Positions 34,478 through 42,787 of a stretch of 64,000 nucleotides of DNA are shown in pieces. A program made the translations under genes and the position numbers. Numbering within the stretch: the first letter of the stretch is position 1; each line of letters opens with the position of its first letter. The notes beneath the pieces are model-generated. The model ran no database searches, had not been told where the DNA came from, and was given only the letters and a program-made list of their open reading frames with translations. This DNA is from Pseudomonas viridiflava (GTDB lineage Bacteria; Pseudomonadota; Gammaproteobacteria; Pseudomonadales; Pseudomonadaceae), in NCBI RefSeq assembly GCF_900590885.1, contig NZ_UUON01000045.1:62001-126000 (forward strand). The letters run 5' to 3'.

Positions 34478-35212
34478 TCAGAAGCGAGTGGTGGATTGCA
34501 CGACTACGTTGTTCTGACCTTGGTTGTTGCTACCCGACAGCACGTTGGAGTTCGACACCCCGGAGCTGAAGTTCATCGAGTTGTTTACGCTGGCGTTGTT
34601 GGTCACAGGCTTGGTGTTCCAGCCATGGCCGCTGCTCAGGTTGAGGGTCAGGTTGCCGGACACGTCCTGCACGCCGTTGACGGTTGCGGCGCCGCCGGAG
34701 CCATCTTTGTTAGCCTGGATCACAGTGCTGTTGCTGCCTTGGTTGGAAGTGCCCGCGGCGGCGTTCAGCTGGATGATGCCCGAAGCGTGGTTGCCGCTGT
34801 CGTTGAGCGAGGCGTTGTTTTTGGTGCCGCTGTTGATCACCAGGTTGCCGTAGTTCTGCTGCGCGGAGTTCACGGTAGCGAACACGAAATCAGCATCGGC
34901 GGACTGTACAACCACGTCGTTCTTGCCTTGGTTGTTGTCGCCGCTCAGCACGTTGCCGTTGGCAATGCCGCTGATGTTGTTGTACGACTCGTTAGCCGAA
35001 GCGTTGTTTTTGGTTTTGTCATTGAGCACCACGTTGCCATGGTTGCTTTGACCGTCGTTAGACGTAGCGCTGGCAGTAGTCGGCGCAGGGGTCGGGGTTG
35101 GGGTTGGGTAGCCGCCACCGCTACCACCGCCGCCGCTACCAGCTTGAGCAGCAACAGCCATGAGCGCAGCGAGAGCGAAAGCCAGTGGTTTGAGAGCCGT
35201 TGTAGGTTTCAT
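34478..35212 (-). CDS. fapC: FapC, major functional amyloid subunit
   Basis: A 244-residue precursor of the main fibre protein. The signal peptide is about 1-24 (ALAALMAVAAQA). A Gly-rich and Pro/Thr linker follows (GGGGSGGGYPTPTPTPAPT). Three imperfect Asn/Gln/Ser-rich repeats with the GNVVLN/GNLVIN/GNLTLN and NNASxNxSxNxxSG cores start near residues 52, 113 and 166. Linkers between repeats are short. No cysteine is present. The start ATG is at 35212. It follows fapB by 67 bp and ends at a terminator. Confidence 0.92.
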   Translation of the reverse strand: MKPTTALKPLAFALAALMAVAAQAGSGGGGSGGGYPTPTPTPAPTTASATSNDGQSNHGNVVLNDKTKNNASANESYNNISGIANGNVLSGDNNQGKNDVVVQSADADFVFATVNSAQQNYGNLVINSGTKNNASLNDSGNHASGIIQLNAAAGTSNQGSNSTVIQANKDGSGGAATVNGVQDVSGNLTLNLSSGHGWNTKPVTNNASVNNSMNFSSGVSNSNVLSGSNNQGQNNVVVQSTTRF

Positions 35213-35279
35213 GGTGTTTCTCCTTGCTTCTATTTAGTTGGTTAAGTGTTGGTACGGTCTAGCTATCGACCCAGCTCCA

Positions 35280-35843
35280 TCAGTTGAGTCGTAAGTTCAG
35301 GGTGTTAGCCACTCGGTTCCCCACCCCGGCGCTCTGGGTGACCTGTACCACTCCACGGCTGCCGGTGAAGGCCTGGTCGCTGGTAACGACCTGGCGGCTG
35401 CCAGTGGTAGGGGTCGGCCCTGAGTCTGTTGCAAGCGCAACGTTCTGTTGCGACATGACACTGTCATCGATGCTCTGCGGCCCAGCGTTGATGCTGATTC
35501 GCACGGCATTGATTGATTGGTTCTGGGCTCCGGCGGACTGGTTGATGCTCAGTACACCGTTGCCATTGCTGAATGAGTTGCCCTGGATGGCCGCTTTGGC
35601 GTTCAGGGAGCGGTCGGCGGGCGCGCCGCTGATGCGCTGGGTGACATTGATGTTCGCCTGGGCGTTATGGCCCACGGCGATGGCGACGTTATTGCTCAAC
35701 TGTTGCTGGTCACCGGCGGCCTGGTTGACGGTGACCACGCCGTTGTACTGTTTGCCCGAGTTACTGATAGTTGCGTTGTTGTCGCTGTCGGCCATTGCGA
35801 CGTTGCAGCTCAACAGTGCCAGAAGGATCCATGAACGGTTCAT
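35280..35843 (-). CDS. fapB: FapB, amyloid nucleator-type subunit
   Basis: A 187-residue exported protein, minor fibre component thought to nucleate FapC. The signal peptide ends near residue 17 (SWILLALLSCNVAMA). Three Asn/Gln/Ser-rich repeats share the NGVVTVNQAAGDQQQ, NGVLSINQSAGAQNQ and RGVVQVTQSAGVGNR cores. The start ATG at 35843 lies 1 bp after the fapA stop region. Repeat cores are better conserved here than in FapC. Confidence 0.88.
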   Translation of the reverse strand: MNRSWILLALLSCNVAMADSDNNATISNSGKQYNGVVTVNQAAGDQQQLSNNVAIAVGHNAQANINVTQRISGAPADRSLNAKAAIQGNSFSNGNGVLSINQSAGAQNQSINAVRISINAGPQSIDDSVMSQQNVALATDSGPTPTTGSRQVVTSDQAFTGSRGVVQVTQSAGVGNRVANTLNLRLN

Positions 35844-35844
35844 G

Positions 35845-36264
35845 TCAACGCCCCCCAACCATGCTGCCGATGGTATTGAGCGGCGCAAGGCCGCGGGACA
35901 CCGCGCCATTGACCGTGCCGGAAAGGCTGCTGCCACCGACGTGGCTGGCTGCGCCGCCTGCGCCAAGGCCGACACCGCCACCGTTATTGTCGAAACCGGG
36001 GAGGGTGCCACCAGGCAGCACGGTGCGCGTGATGCTGGCACCGCTGCTGATGCCGGCAATATCGTTGTCGTTCAGTTCATTGGTGGCACGGAAGATTTGC
36101 GCGGAAGGGTTGGCATTGGCAGTCGTGGGGCTTGGGTCGGAGCCGGCGGTGCGGCCCCACATGTGGCCACGCACAGCCCGCTCGATCACGATCACGCCAT
36201 CGTCGGCAAAGCTCGGAGCACTGATGCCTGCGCTGAGTGCACAGCTGATCAGCAGTACGTTCAT
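35845..36264 (-). CDS. fapA: FapA, fap system chaperone-like protein
   Basis: First gene of the fap operon, 139 residues from the ATG at 36264. FapA is thought to control the FapB/FapC ratio in fibres. The N-terminus NVLLISCALSAGISAPSFA is a weak signal peptide lacking basic residues. The mature part includes GVIVIERAVRGHMWGR and a Gly-rich C-terminus (GGGVGLGAGGAASHVGG). A GTG at 36288 has a better-spaced AAGGA site and is a real alternative start, adding 8 residues. Confidence 0.82.
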   Translation of the reverse strand: MNVLLISCALSAGISAPSFADDGVIVIERAVRGHMWGRTAGSDPSPTTANANPSAQIFRATNELNDNDIAGISSGASITRTVLPGGTLPGFDNNGGGVGLGAGGAASHVGGSSLSGTVNGAVSRGLAPLNTIGSMVGGR

Positions 36265-36322
36265 CGAACCTTGAGTGAGTGTGATCACGGCGGCATTCCT
36301 TATTCTTCGCGCTGACCCTAAA

Positions 36323-36331
36323 CAGCGCTGT
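36323..36331. promoter_or_regulatory. Regulator motif copy at the predicted fap start site
   Basis: CAGCGCTGT, third copy of the 9-mer found at 36414 and 36494, here within the perfect palindrome ACAGCGCTGT (36322-36331). It overlaps the transcription start predicted from the -24/-12 box, where binding could block initiation. Confidence 0.5.
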
Positions 36332-36340
36332 AAGGGATAG

Positions 36341-36356
36341 AGCAGAAGGCGTGCCG
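36341..36356 (-). promoter_or_regulatory. Sigma-54 promoter of fapABC
   Basis: Minus strand CGGCACGCCTTCTGCT. The invariant GG (36355-36354) and GC (36343-36342) are separated by exactly 10 bp, and 10 of 12 consensus bases of TGGCACG-N4-TTGCW fit. The predicted start is at about 36330, giving a leader of 42-66 nt. Confidence 0.7.
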
Positions 36357-36413
36357 CTTTTGATTTATTGTTGTGATTCAACAGGTTGGGGTTGTAGGTG
36401 GGCGAGATGAGGT

Positions 36414-36440
36414 CAGCGCTGTTTCATGGCTGATACAGCG
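36414..36440. promoter_or_regulatory. Upstream activator site 1 of fap
   Basis: Contains CAGCGCTGT (36414-36422) and forms an inverted repeat CGCTGTTTCA (36417-36426) / TGATACAGCG (36431-36440) matching at 9 of 10 positions. It is centred about 98 bp upstream of the predicted start, a normal distance for an enhancer-binding protein. Confidence 0.6.
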
Positions 36441-36486
36441 ACCGTTTCGTCCAATGCTCGGCGCCATACCACAAACGTTTCACCTG

Positions 36487-36508
36487 GGTGTATCAGCGCT
36501 GTAACACC
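36487..36508. promoter_or_regulatory. Upstream activator site 2 of fap
   Basis: Arms GGTGTATCAGC and GCTGTAACACC (9 of 11 symmetric), holding the third exact CAGCGCTGT (36494-36502). It lies about 168 bp upstream of the predicted start and 80 bp from site 1. Confidence 0.6.
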
Positions 36509-36615
36509 GCCCGTGACAAAACCGTGAATCCGCTCGGGGCGGGCGCCTCAGGCCAGGCAGGTGTTTCAAAAATGGACACCGCAGGCGTGAGCAAGCCCCG
36601 GCCTGCGGGCAAGGC

Positions 36616-37611
36616 TCAGCCTTTGGGGGTTTTACGCGGGATGGCGTTGAGTACGGGGTTGCCGTCCTGGTTCTGGGTCAGGTAGACCGGTAAAACCTTG
36701 GGCAGGGAGGGGACGAGGTTGTTGACCTCATTGATGTTGTAGATGCCGCCGATGCGAATCGCGCCGGTGCTGGCGTCGGCCAGCATCACCGGTTTGTTCA
36801 GGTAGCGGTTGATCAGCGGCAACGCATCGGCCAGGGCCAGGTTGTCGAGGACCAGCTTGCCCTGGCGCCAGGCAAGGGCGCTGTCATTGGGGTTGATCGC
36901 CTGTACGCGAGGCGTGGCATCGCCCTGTTGATAGCTGGCCTGCATGCCGGGCGTCATGGGCACGCTGCCGTGCACCTGGTCGCTGGCGATCTGCACCGAG
37001 CCTTCAAGCAGCATGACCCGCACCTGGTCTTCGTACTTCCACACGTTGAACTGGGTGCCCGTGACCCGCACCTGGCCGGCGCCGGCATGCACGATGAACG
37101 GATGGGCGCTGTCATGGCTGACCTTGAAGAAGGCCTCGCCTTTTTTCAGCGTGACCCGGCGCTGATCCTTGTAGTTGCTGTAGACCAGTTCGGTGCCGAG
37201 GTTGAGTTCCACCTGGCTGCCGTCACTCAAGGTGATCTGACGCAAACCGGTGTCGGCCTGGAAGCGCTCATAGGAACTCGGCAACCAGCCGGCTTCCCAG
37301 CCGGTAAAGGCGGCAAGCGGCAAGGCCGCCAGGCAGATCGCCGCCGCTACCGCATAGCGACGCACGCGGCTGCGGGGTTTGAACGGCACCACCACGGCGC
37401 TGGTTTCGTGGCGGGGCAGGTGGTCGGCGACGTCCCAGATTTCCAGCATCGCTGCGTATTCAAACGCGTGCAGCGGGTGGGCATCATGCCATTGCGTAAA
37501 AGCCTGACGTTCACCGCTGGTGCAATCACCCGCGTGCAGGCGCATGCACCAATGCGCGGCGGCGTCGGTGATGGCGTCATATTCGGCTTCTGAAAGGGAC
37601 TTTTCGCTCAT
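36616..37611 (-). CDS. FecR-like transmembrane anti-sigma protein
   Basis: A 331-residue protein with FecR architecture. The cytoplasmic N-terminal domain is about residues 1-75 (DAAAHWCMRLHAGDCTSGERQAFTQWHDAHPLH), one transmembrane helix lies near 87-107, and the periplasmic FecR domain is about 115-240 (DTGLRQITLSDGSQVELNLGTELVYS, GEAFFKVSHDSAHPFIVHAGAGQVRVTGTQFNVW). The C-terminal part resembles a secretin/STN-like module. The ATG at 37611 has AGGA 7 bp upstream; a GTG at 37632 is less likely. No FecI-type sigma factor or transducer receptor is adjacent, which is unusual. Confidence 0.88.
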   Translation of the reverse strand: MSEKSLSEAEYDAITDAAAHWCMRLHAGDCTSGERQAFTQWHDAHPLHAFEYAAMLEIWDVADHLPRHETSAVVVPFKPRSRVRRYAVAAAICLAALPLAAFTGWEAGWLPSSYERFQADTGLRQITLSDGSQVELNLGTELVYSNYKDQRRVTLKKGEAFFKVSHDSAHPFIVHAGAGQVRVTGTQFNVWKYEDQVRVMLLEGSVQIASDQVHGSVPMTPGMQASYQQGDATPRVQAINPNDSALAWRQGKLVLDNLALADALPLINRYLNKPVMLADASTGAIRIGGIYNINEVNNLVPSLPKVLPVYLTQNQDGNPVLNAIPRKTPKG

Positions 37612-37738
37612 TGACTCATCCTGATTTCGCACATTCTAACCTCCCCATGCGGATGGCGAGAACAGCGGTCATGGCAATTGCCCATCAATTGGCATTTATT
37701 CTCGTTTGAGGCACTGGGAAATTGAGCAAAGGCCCCGC

Positions 37739-40700
37739 TCAGGCGCCCGGGTCCAGTTCGCGGCCGAGCACACTGATCAAGTAGGTGACAGAGTCGGCAT
37801 TGGCCAGGATCGTGTCGATACGCTTGTCTATGTCGGTCATGAAGGTGTGTCGGGCCTGCGCAAGGGTCAGGGCGCCGGTGGTACTCAGGACTTTAGCCTC
37901 AAGCTCTTTGGTTGATTCGTCGGTGCCGAAGTCCTCCCATTTGTTCGTGGCGTCGTTTAATGTTCTGAACAGCTGCCCGGCGGGCGTGAGGGTAGACAGC
38001 GCAGTACGACGCACGTCGGCAAGTGTTTTCTTCATCTTCGTTGTGCCTTTGACTTTGACGTTAAGCAGGTCGTGGAACGGCCGCATGCTTTCCAGATACG
38101 CCAAGTCGACTGTCGAGGAATTTATGTGCGATATTTCGTGAATTAATGTGGTCCCCCGTGCGTGCTGGGAGAGGTTGAACGGCTGGCTCAAACGGTTTTC
38201 ATACACGTCTATCTGCGGGTCGAAGAAGCGATCCATCAGGTAGATTTTCTTCCCTGTGTCTCCTGGTATCGCGAAGGCAAACGTGTCGTGAGGCCGGGCG
38301 CGTTGAGTGCCGGCAACAATACGCATTGAGTTGGGACCGGTCAGTGTGGGGTCGGTCAACCCATCAAGGACTTCGTCGACCCGCTTCTCGATTCTTTGCA
38401 TTTGATCGGAGGTGGGCGCGGCAACGTCGAAGAAATCTTTGACAAAGTGCGCCAAACGGCTCTTAGGACCAGGCACTGCCGCGTAGTGGCGCAGATTGAG
38501 TTTGCAGTTGACCGTATAGTACGTGGCGACATTTATCGCTTCTACAACGCACGATGCTTTCCAGCTGCAGAGCGCCCTCATGTTCTCCAAGCCCACCGCT
38601 TCGACATTGATGAAGCTTTTTATATCTCTGCGAATCTGACGCGACTTGGCGGCTTTGCTCGATGCCAGTCCGAAGTTTACATAACGGCCACGAAGGTCCA
38701 GCTCCCATTGCCCTTGGGCGTTGTGTTGCAGAAAAGGGCCGTCTGATTTGTCTTGGCTCAGGTGCCAGCGTCCCCCGTTTTCTCTCACCGGGTAGACCTT
38801 GCCCGCCAACGGCACGAAATGCCGGGTGCCGGTCTTGTCCCGGTAAAGTTGTGTCGACGTACTTTTGGTCAGGTCCGCCAAGGCGGTGTCGTGGCTTTCG
38901 AAGACTTGCAGCTGTGTGCGCTCGGGGCCTGTCAGGTCCAGATCGGCCAGCGTCGGGGTGGTGGGTCCTGGCGCTTGCTGCGGTTCTTCCTGCGTGACGT
39001 CCACGTCTGCTTCTGGCTCCGGCACTGGCTCTGACGGCAGTACGGTGTCCAATTCGTTGCGTAAGTAGGCCAATTGCGCCACGCCGCCGATAAAACTCTT
39101 GAGCGCGTGTTGCCAGCGGTGTTGCTGCAAGTCTTCAGCGGAGTTTTTGAACAACTGGTAGCTGCGCCATACCACCAGCGGGTAGGCCAGTTTGCCGGCG
39201 ATAAACTGCAACCCTTTGAGGATCCCTTGGCTGAACACGTTGGTGACTGCATTCCAGCGTTCCTTGCCCCCTTCGGAAAACTGGCAGGCCAGCATTCGGA
39301 GCAGCATCTCGCTATTATCCTCAAACAGCTGCTTGAACAGGTTACCGGCAATAGGGTGGGCACCCAGGCTGATCTCCGGGTTGTCGCGGGTTTTTTGTTG
39401 GCTCAGCAAATTGCGGTAGGTAGCTTGATGGGGGGCTTCCAACTGGCAGGTAACCCAGGCCTGCAGCGCGCCGGGGGTGATGAACTCATTGATTAGCGCC
39501 TGTTCGTTCGCGTATTCGGTCAATAAGTGTTGAGGACTGTACGGCGCGTACAGGACCAGAGGGCCGGCCGTATCATCCTTTGGGCCAATGAGGTAACAGC
39601 CCAGGGCCTTGGCCAGCGTTGCACCCTTGGTGGCGATCAATTCAAGAGGCCGAATGGTCGCCGTCGCACCGTCCACGATTTTACGTGCCGTCGCATCCGG
39701 CATATCAAAGACTTGCTTGACCAGGCTCCATGCCGAGTCCGACAGGCGATCATCGAGTTTTTGTTGATGGGCGAACTGCAGTATTTGCCAGGGCAGTTGC
39801 CGACAGAAAAACCGGCGGCGCTCGCGCGTATCCTCACCCTTGCCTTTGAGGTGAGTGTTCACAAGCTTCTCGTAAATGCCGTTCAAGTCCAGTTGCCGAA
39901 GCAGTTGCACCACCGCGGTGCCGTCCAGTGTCGCGGGCAATGGGGTCGTCGTTTGCGATTTAGGGTGGATATCCTCGGCGCGTAATTGAGCTAAATGCCG
40001 CATGGCGAAGTCCGGCAGGCTCAGCGTGTTGCCCTTCAGGTTGATACGACCGGGTATCAGTACGTCATTCGGATCGATCACGTCCCCCGGGAAGCGCGCA
40101 GTGAGCAGGGGCGACAGGGCGTTCACCACCTGCTCGCGCATCGGCGTAATACCGTGCAGGTAGTCGCGTTCGTCCGGTGCGCTGATGCGGTACTGCTCCA
40201 GCAGTTCGGCGTGCAGGACCTGCTCTTGCGGCCGGGCCATGCCAAGCCATGCTGGGAGTGCCTGCTGGTGGGTGATGGTGCGTGCGATGGCAATGGCCCT
40301 CGGCAGGTTGGTCGGCGGCGGCCGCTGGATCAATCTGCCCATCCATTCTTGAAGGCGTGTCTTGCTCAATTTCATTGCCTGCACGTGCTCAATTTCGTCA
40401 CGGACGAAGTCGCTATAGGTCTGCTGGCGGTCGTCCAGCAAATGGTCGTCGATCCGTCGCAATGGGCCGAGCTGGAAGGACTGATGGGGGGTACGTTTGG
40501 ACGCCCGCAGATTTTCCGTCAGGGACCAGCGCGCCTCGGGGTCCAGTAGGCGTTTTGCCAGCGCTTCACGCAAGGCCATGATCGATGCAAATGGTTCATA
40601 GCCTTGACTGGGGGTCCATAGCACCGCCGTTCCTGAGTGAGTGACGTCCGTGCCACCGCGTTCGGTCAGTACAAAACAATTGGCCAGGGCGTGGGGGGTA

Positions 40701-42607
40701 GTGTCCGCGCCCACTATTACGCTCAAGCCAAAAGCATCCGGTATAAAGCCGTTCAGGCTGTGGCGCTTGAGCCGGGTCATGCCGTCGGCGTGCAGCGCGC
40801 TGTCCAGCAATGCGAGGGCATCGGCCGGAAAACTCTTGTACAGGCGTCTCAGTTGCGCCTCACCGATCAGCCCCTGCAACATCGCCTGGCTCAAGTGCGC
40901 CTGGTTCTTGTCCAGCAGCAATGTCGGCAGCGTGCTCAGGTTGTCGAGGGTAATAGTGGGGGGGCTGCCAACCGGTTTCATGGCTTCCACGATCGATTGC
41001 AGCCGCTTGAGCTGCAGTTTGGCTTTTTCAGCCTGGACTGTGGTGGGCTGGCCATCGCCGCTGGTGATGGGGCGGACGGTCCAACGCCCGTCTGTATTTT
41101 GCTCCAGCAGGCGACTGTCGAGCATGGCGCGTACATCCAGGGCGCTGTCGAGCAGCGCGCCGAGGTCGATGCTGCCTTCGCTGCGACGATAAAGCCCCAG
41201 TGCATAGTCGAGGTTGGCGGACTGCTTGGCCATAATGTCTTCGAGCATTGCCTTGACGACATCGCCGTCGACAGGCGTGCCGGTCACCTGTATCTGATCC
41301 ATGCTCACAAATACACTGCGTTCATCCAGAGACAGGAAATTAAACAACTCATCTTCATAACCCGCGCTTTTGAGCATGGTCAGCAGTGCGTCTTTAAGGT
41401 CTTCCAGGTTGGTGAGCACCTGTAACCCGCGCGATTGGGTATAGAGGTATGCGTGGGAATTGCTGATCATCAACGTGCTGGCCAGGTCGACGTGATGTTG
41501 AAAGGGCGCGTCAACCCTGACCTTCTCGACCTTGAAGTGGTGGTTGTCGATATCACCTTCGGCCTTGTCCGCCAGGATTTTGCCACGTAATGCCCGGGTT
41601 TCATCGGCGCTAAGAATCGAGTCCTGGTGCTTGAACAGCAGGTCGGCGCGGAACTTGTCACGCAGCGCCTGGGCGAAAAACTGCAAGCGCGACCGACCGG
41701 CAGTGACGTCTTCATTCCAGTAGGTCTTCAGCAGGCTGTTCAATAACTTCGAGAGCGTCCCGCTGGTTTGTTCGACCACGCTGTCCCAGCGTTGCTGGTC
41801 CTCGGCCAGCTGTTCCCGGTTGAACCCGCGGGTGTCGTGAGCGGCGTTGGTGTAGGTGCGGGTTTGATCGGCCGGCCAGTCTTGCTCGATATAAAAACGC
41901 AACAGTACGTCGCGTAAGGTCTCGGAGGCGATCCAGTGATCCTTCTCGCCAGATGAGGCACGACGGAACGTATTGACGCGTGTTTCGCCTTGGTTCAGCC
42001 CCGGGAAATAGGAGCGCGACAGGATGCCCAGCAACGTGTCGAGCATCGTATTCAGGCTGGGGAGTTTGCGTAACTCGCCAAGCATTGTTGCTACGTTTTT
42101 GCGCTGGGCTGCCAGGATGGCGTTTTCTTGGTCCTCTATGACCTGGCCCTGAATGACCGAGGTGGTCACGCTCAGTAGGGCGTTGGGTGGCAGCGCGTCA
42201 CGTTCGTCGATAGACACAAACTGTAGCAGTTCAGTACGCTGGCTCGGCTGCGTGAGGCGCGAGCTCACTTCAGCGAGCAGGGTGGCGCGGCTGTCGAACA
42301 GTTCAAGGCCGCCGTAGGGGGTATAGAGCACAGCTTTTGCTTTGTCGGGCGTAGCGCTCATCATGAAGGTACCCGCCAACGGCAGCGCGGGTTGGCCGCT
42401 GAGGTTGACCAGCAATCTTTCCACGCACATGGGGTAGCCGCGTATCGTCGAGTCGCTGCGTGCCGCGTCAGTGGCGCGGTACACGGTGTACAGCCATTCA
42501 AGATCCTTCACCGTGAAGCCCAATTCCCGCTCTCGTGGGGTCGGCCCCCGGCGGCTGCCCGGCAGAAGAAACTCTTGAAAATAATAGGGGGGGGTGACGC
42601 TCGTCAT
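37739..42607 (-). CDS. Dermonecrotic-toxin-like giant protein with C-terminal metalloprotease signature
   Basis: A 1622-residue protein of the DUF6543/dermonecrotic-toxin-like group found in plant-associated pseudomonads. There is no signal peptide or obvious secretion signal. Most of it is alpha-helical with two or more internal dermonecrotic-toxin-like modules (LLQFVSIDERDALPPNALL and LFNFLSLDERSVFVSMDQ are matching segments near residues 160 and 470). A hydrophobic patch near 1190-1215 may touch membrane. The C-terminus has HEISH at 1490-1494 followed by STVDLAY, the HExxH + TxDxxY pattern of aspzincin (M35) metalloendopeptidases. The ATG at 42607 follows GGAGAACGCAGC. No neighbouring gene looks like an immunity protein. 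Confidence 0.8.
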   Translation of the reverse strand: MTSVTPPYYFQEFLLPGSRRGPTPRERELGFTVKDLEWLYTVYRATDAARSDSTIRGYPMCVERLLVNLSGQPALPLAGTFMMSATPDKAKAVLYTPYGGLELFDSRATLLAEVSSRLTQPSQRTELLQFVSIDERDALPPNALLSVTTSVIQGQVIEDQENAILAAQRKNVATMLGELRKLPSLNTMLDTLLGILSRSYFPGLNQGETRVNTFRRASSGEKDHWIASETLRDVLLRFYIEQDWPADQTRTYTNAAHDTRGFNREQLAEDQQRWDSVVEQTSGTLSKLLNSLLKTYWNEDVTAGRSRLQFFAQALRDKFRADLLFKHQDSILSADETRALRGKILADKAEGDIDNHHFKVEKVRVDAPFQHHVDLASTLMISNSHAYLYTQSRGLQVLTNLEDLKDALLTMLKSAGYEDELFNFLSLDERSVFVSMDQIQVTGTPVDGDVVKAMLEDIMAKQSANLDYALGLYRRSEGSIDLGALLDSALDVRAMLDSRLLEQNTDGRWTVRPITSGDGQPTTVQAEKAKLQLKRLQSIVEAMKPVGSPPTITLDNLSTLPTLLLDKNQAHLSQAMLQGLIGEAQLRRLYKSFPADALALLDSALHADGMTRLKRHSLNGFIPDAFGLSVIVGADTTPHALANCFVLTERGGTDVTHSGTAVLWTPSQGYEPFASIMALREALAKRLLDPEARWSLTENLRASKRTPHQSFQLGPLRRIDDHLLDDRQQTYSDFVRDEIEHVQAMKLSKTRLQEWMGRLIQRPPPTNLPRAIAIARTITHQQALPAWLGMARPQEQVLHAELLEQYRISAPDERDYLHGITPMREQVVNALSPLLTARFPGDVIDPNDVLIPGRINLKGNTLSLPDFAMRHLAQLRAEDIHPKSQTTTPLPATLDGTAVVQLLRQLDLNGIYEKLVNTHLKGKGEDTRERRRFFCRQLPWQILQFAHQQKLDDRLSDSAWSLVKQVFDMPDATARKIVDGATATIRPLELIATKGATLAKALGCYLIGPKDDTAGPLVLYAPYSPQHLLTEYANEQALINEFITPGALQAWVTCQLEAPHQATYRNLLSQQKTRDNPEISLGAHPIAGNLFKQLFEDNSEMLLRMLACQFSEGGKERWNAVTNVFSQGILKGLQFIAGKLAYPLVVWRSYQLFKNSAEDLQQHRWQHALKSFIGGVAQLAYLRNELDTVLPSEPVPEPEADVDVTQEEPQQAPGPTTPTLADLDLTGPERTQLQVFESHDTALADLTKSTSTQLYRDKTGTRHFVPLAGKVYPVRENGGRWHLSQDKSDGPFLQHNAQGQWELDLRGRYVNFGLASSKAAKSRQIRRDIKSFINVEAVGLENMRALCSWKASCVVEAINVATYYTVNCKLNLRHYAAVPGPKSRLAHFVKDFFDVAAPTSDQMQRIEKRVDEVLDGLTDPTLTGPNSMRIVAGTQRARPHDTFAFAIPGDTGKKIYLMDRFFDPQIDVYENRLSQPFNLSQHARGTTLIHEISHINSSTVDLAYLESMRPFHDLLNVKVKGTTKMKKTLADVRRTALSTLTPAGQLFRTLNDATNKWEDFGTDESTKELEAKVLSTTGALTLAQARHTFMTDIDKRIDTILANADSVTYLISVLGRELDPGA

Positions 42608-42787
42608 GCTGCGTTCTCCATCGTTGCGGCGGTTGGAAGGCCCCAAGTTAGGTAGTGGTACAGCGCACGTGGCGGTAGATAAATGGTGCCGATCCAAAGC
42701 GCCCGTTGACAGCAGGCACGGGCGGCGTTGTTTAATCGACGGTCTGGATTCTTGTTGTCTCTTCCAATTATAAAATCGGAGCTACAG

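Noticed and set aside
37739..42607. Rhs- or CdiA-type polymorphic toxin
   Set aside because: No YD repeats, no filamentous haemagglutinin repeats and no small immunity-like gene downstream.
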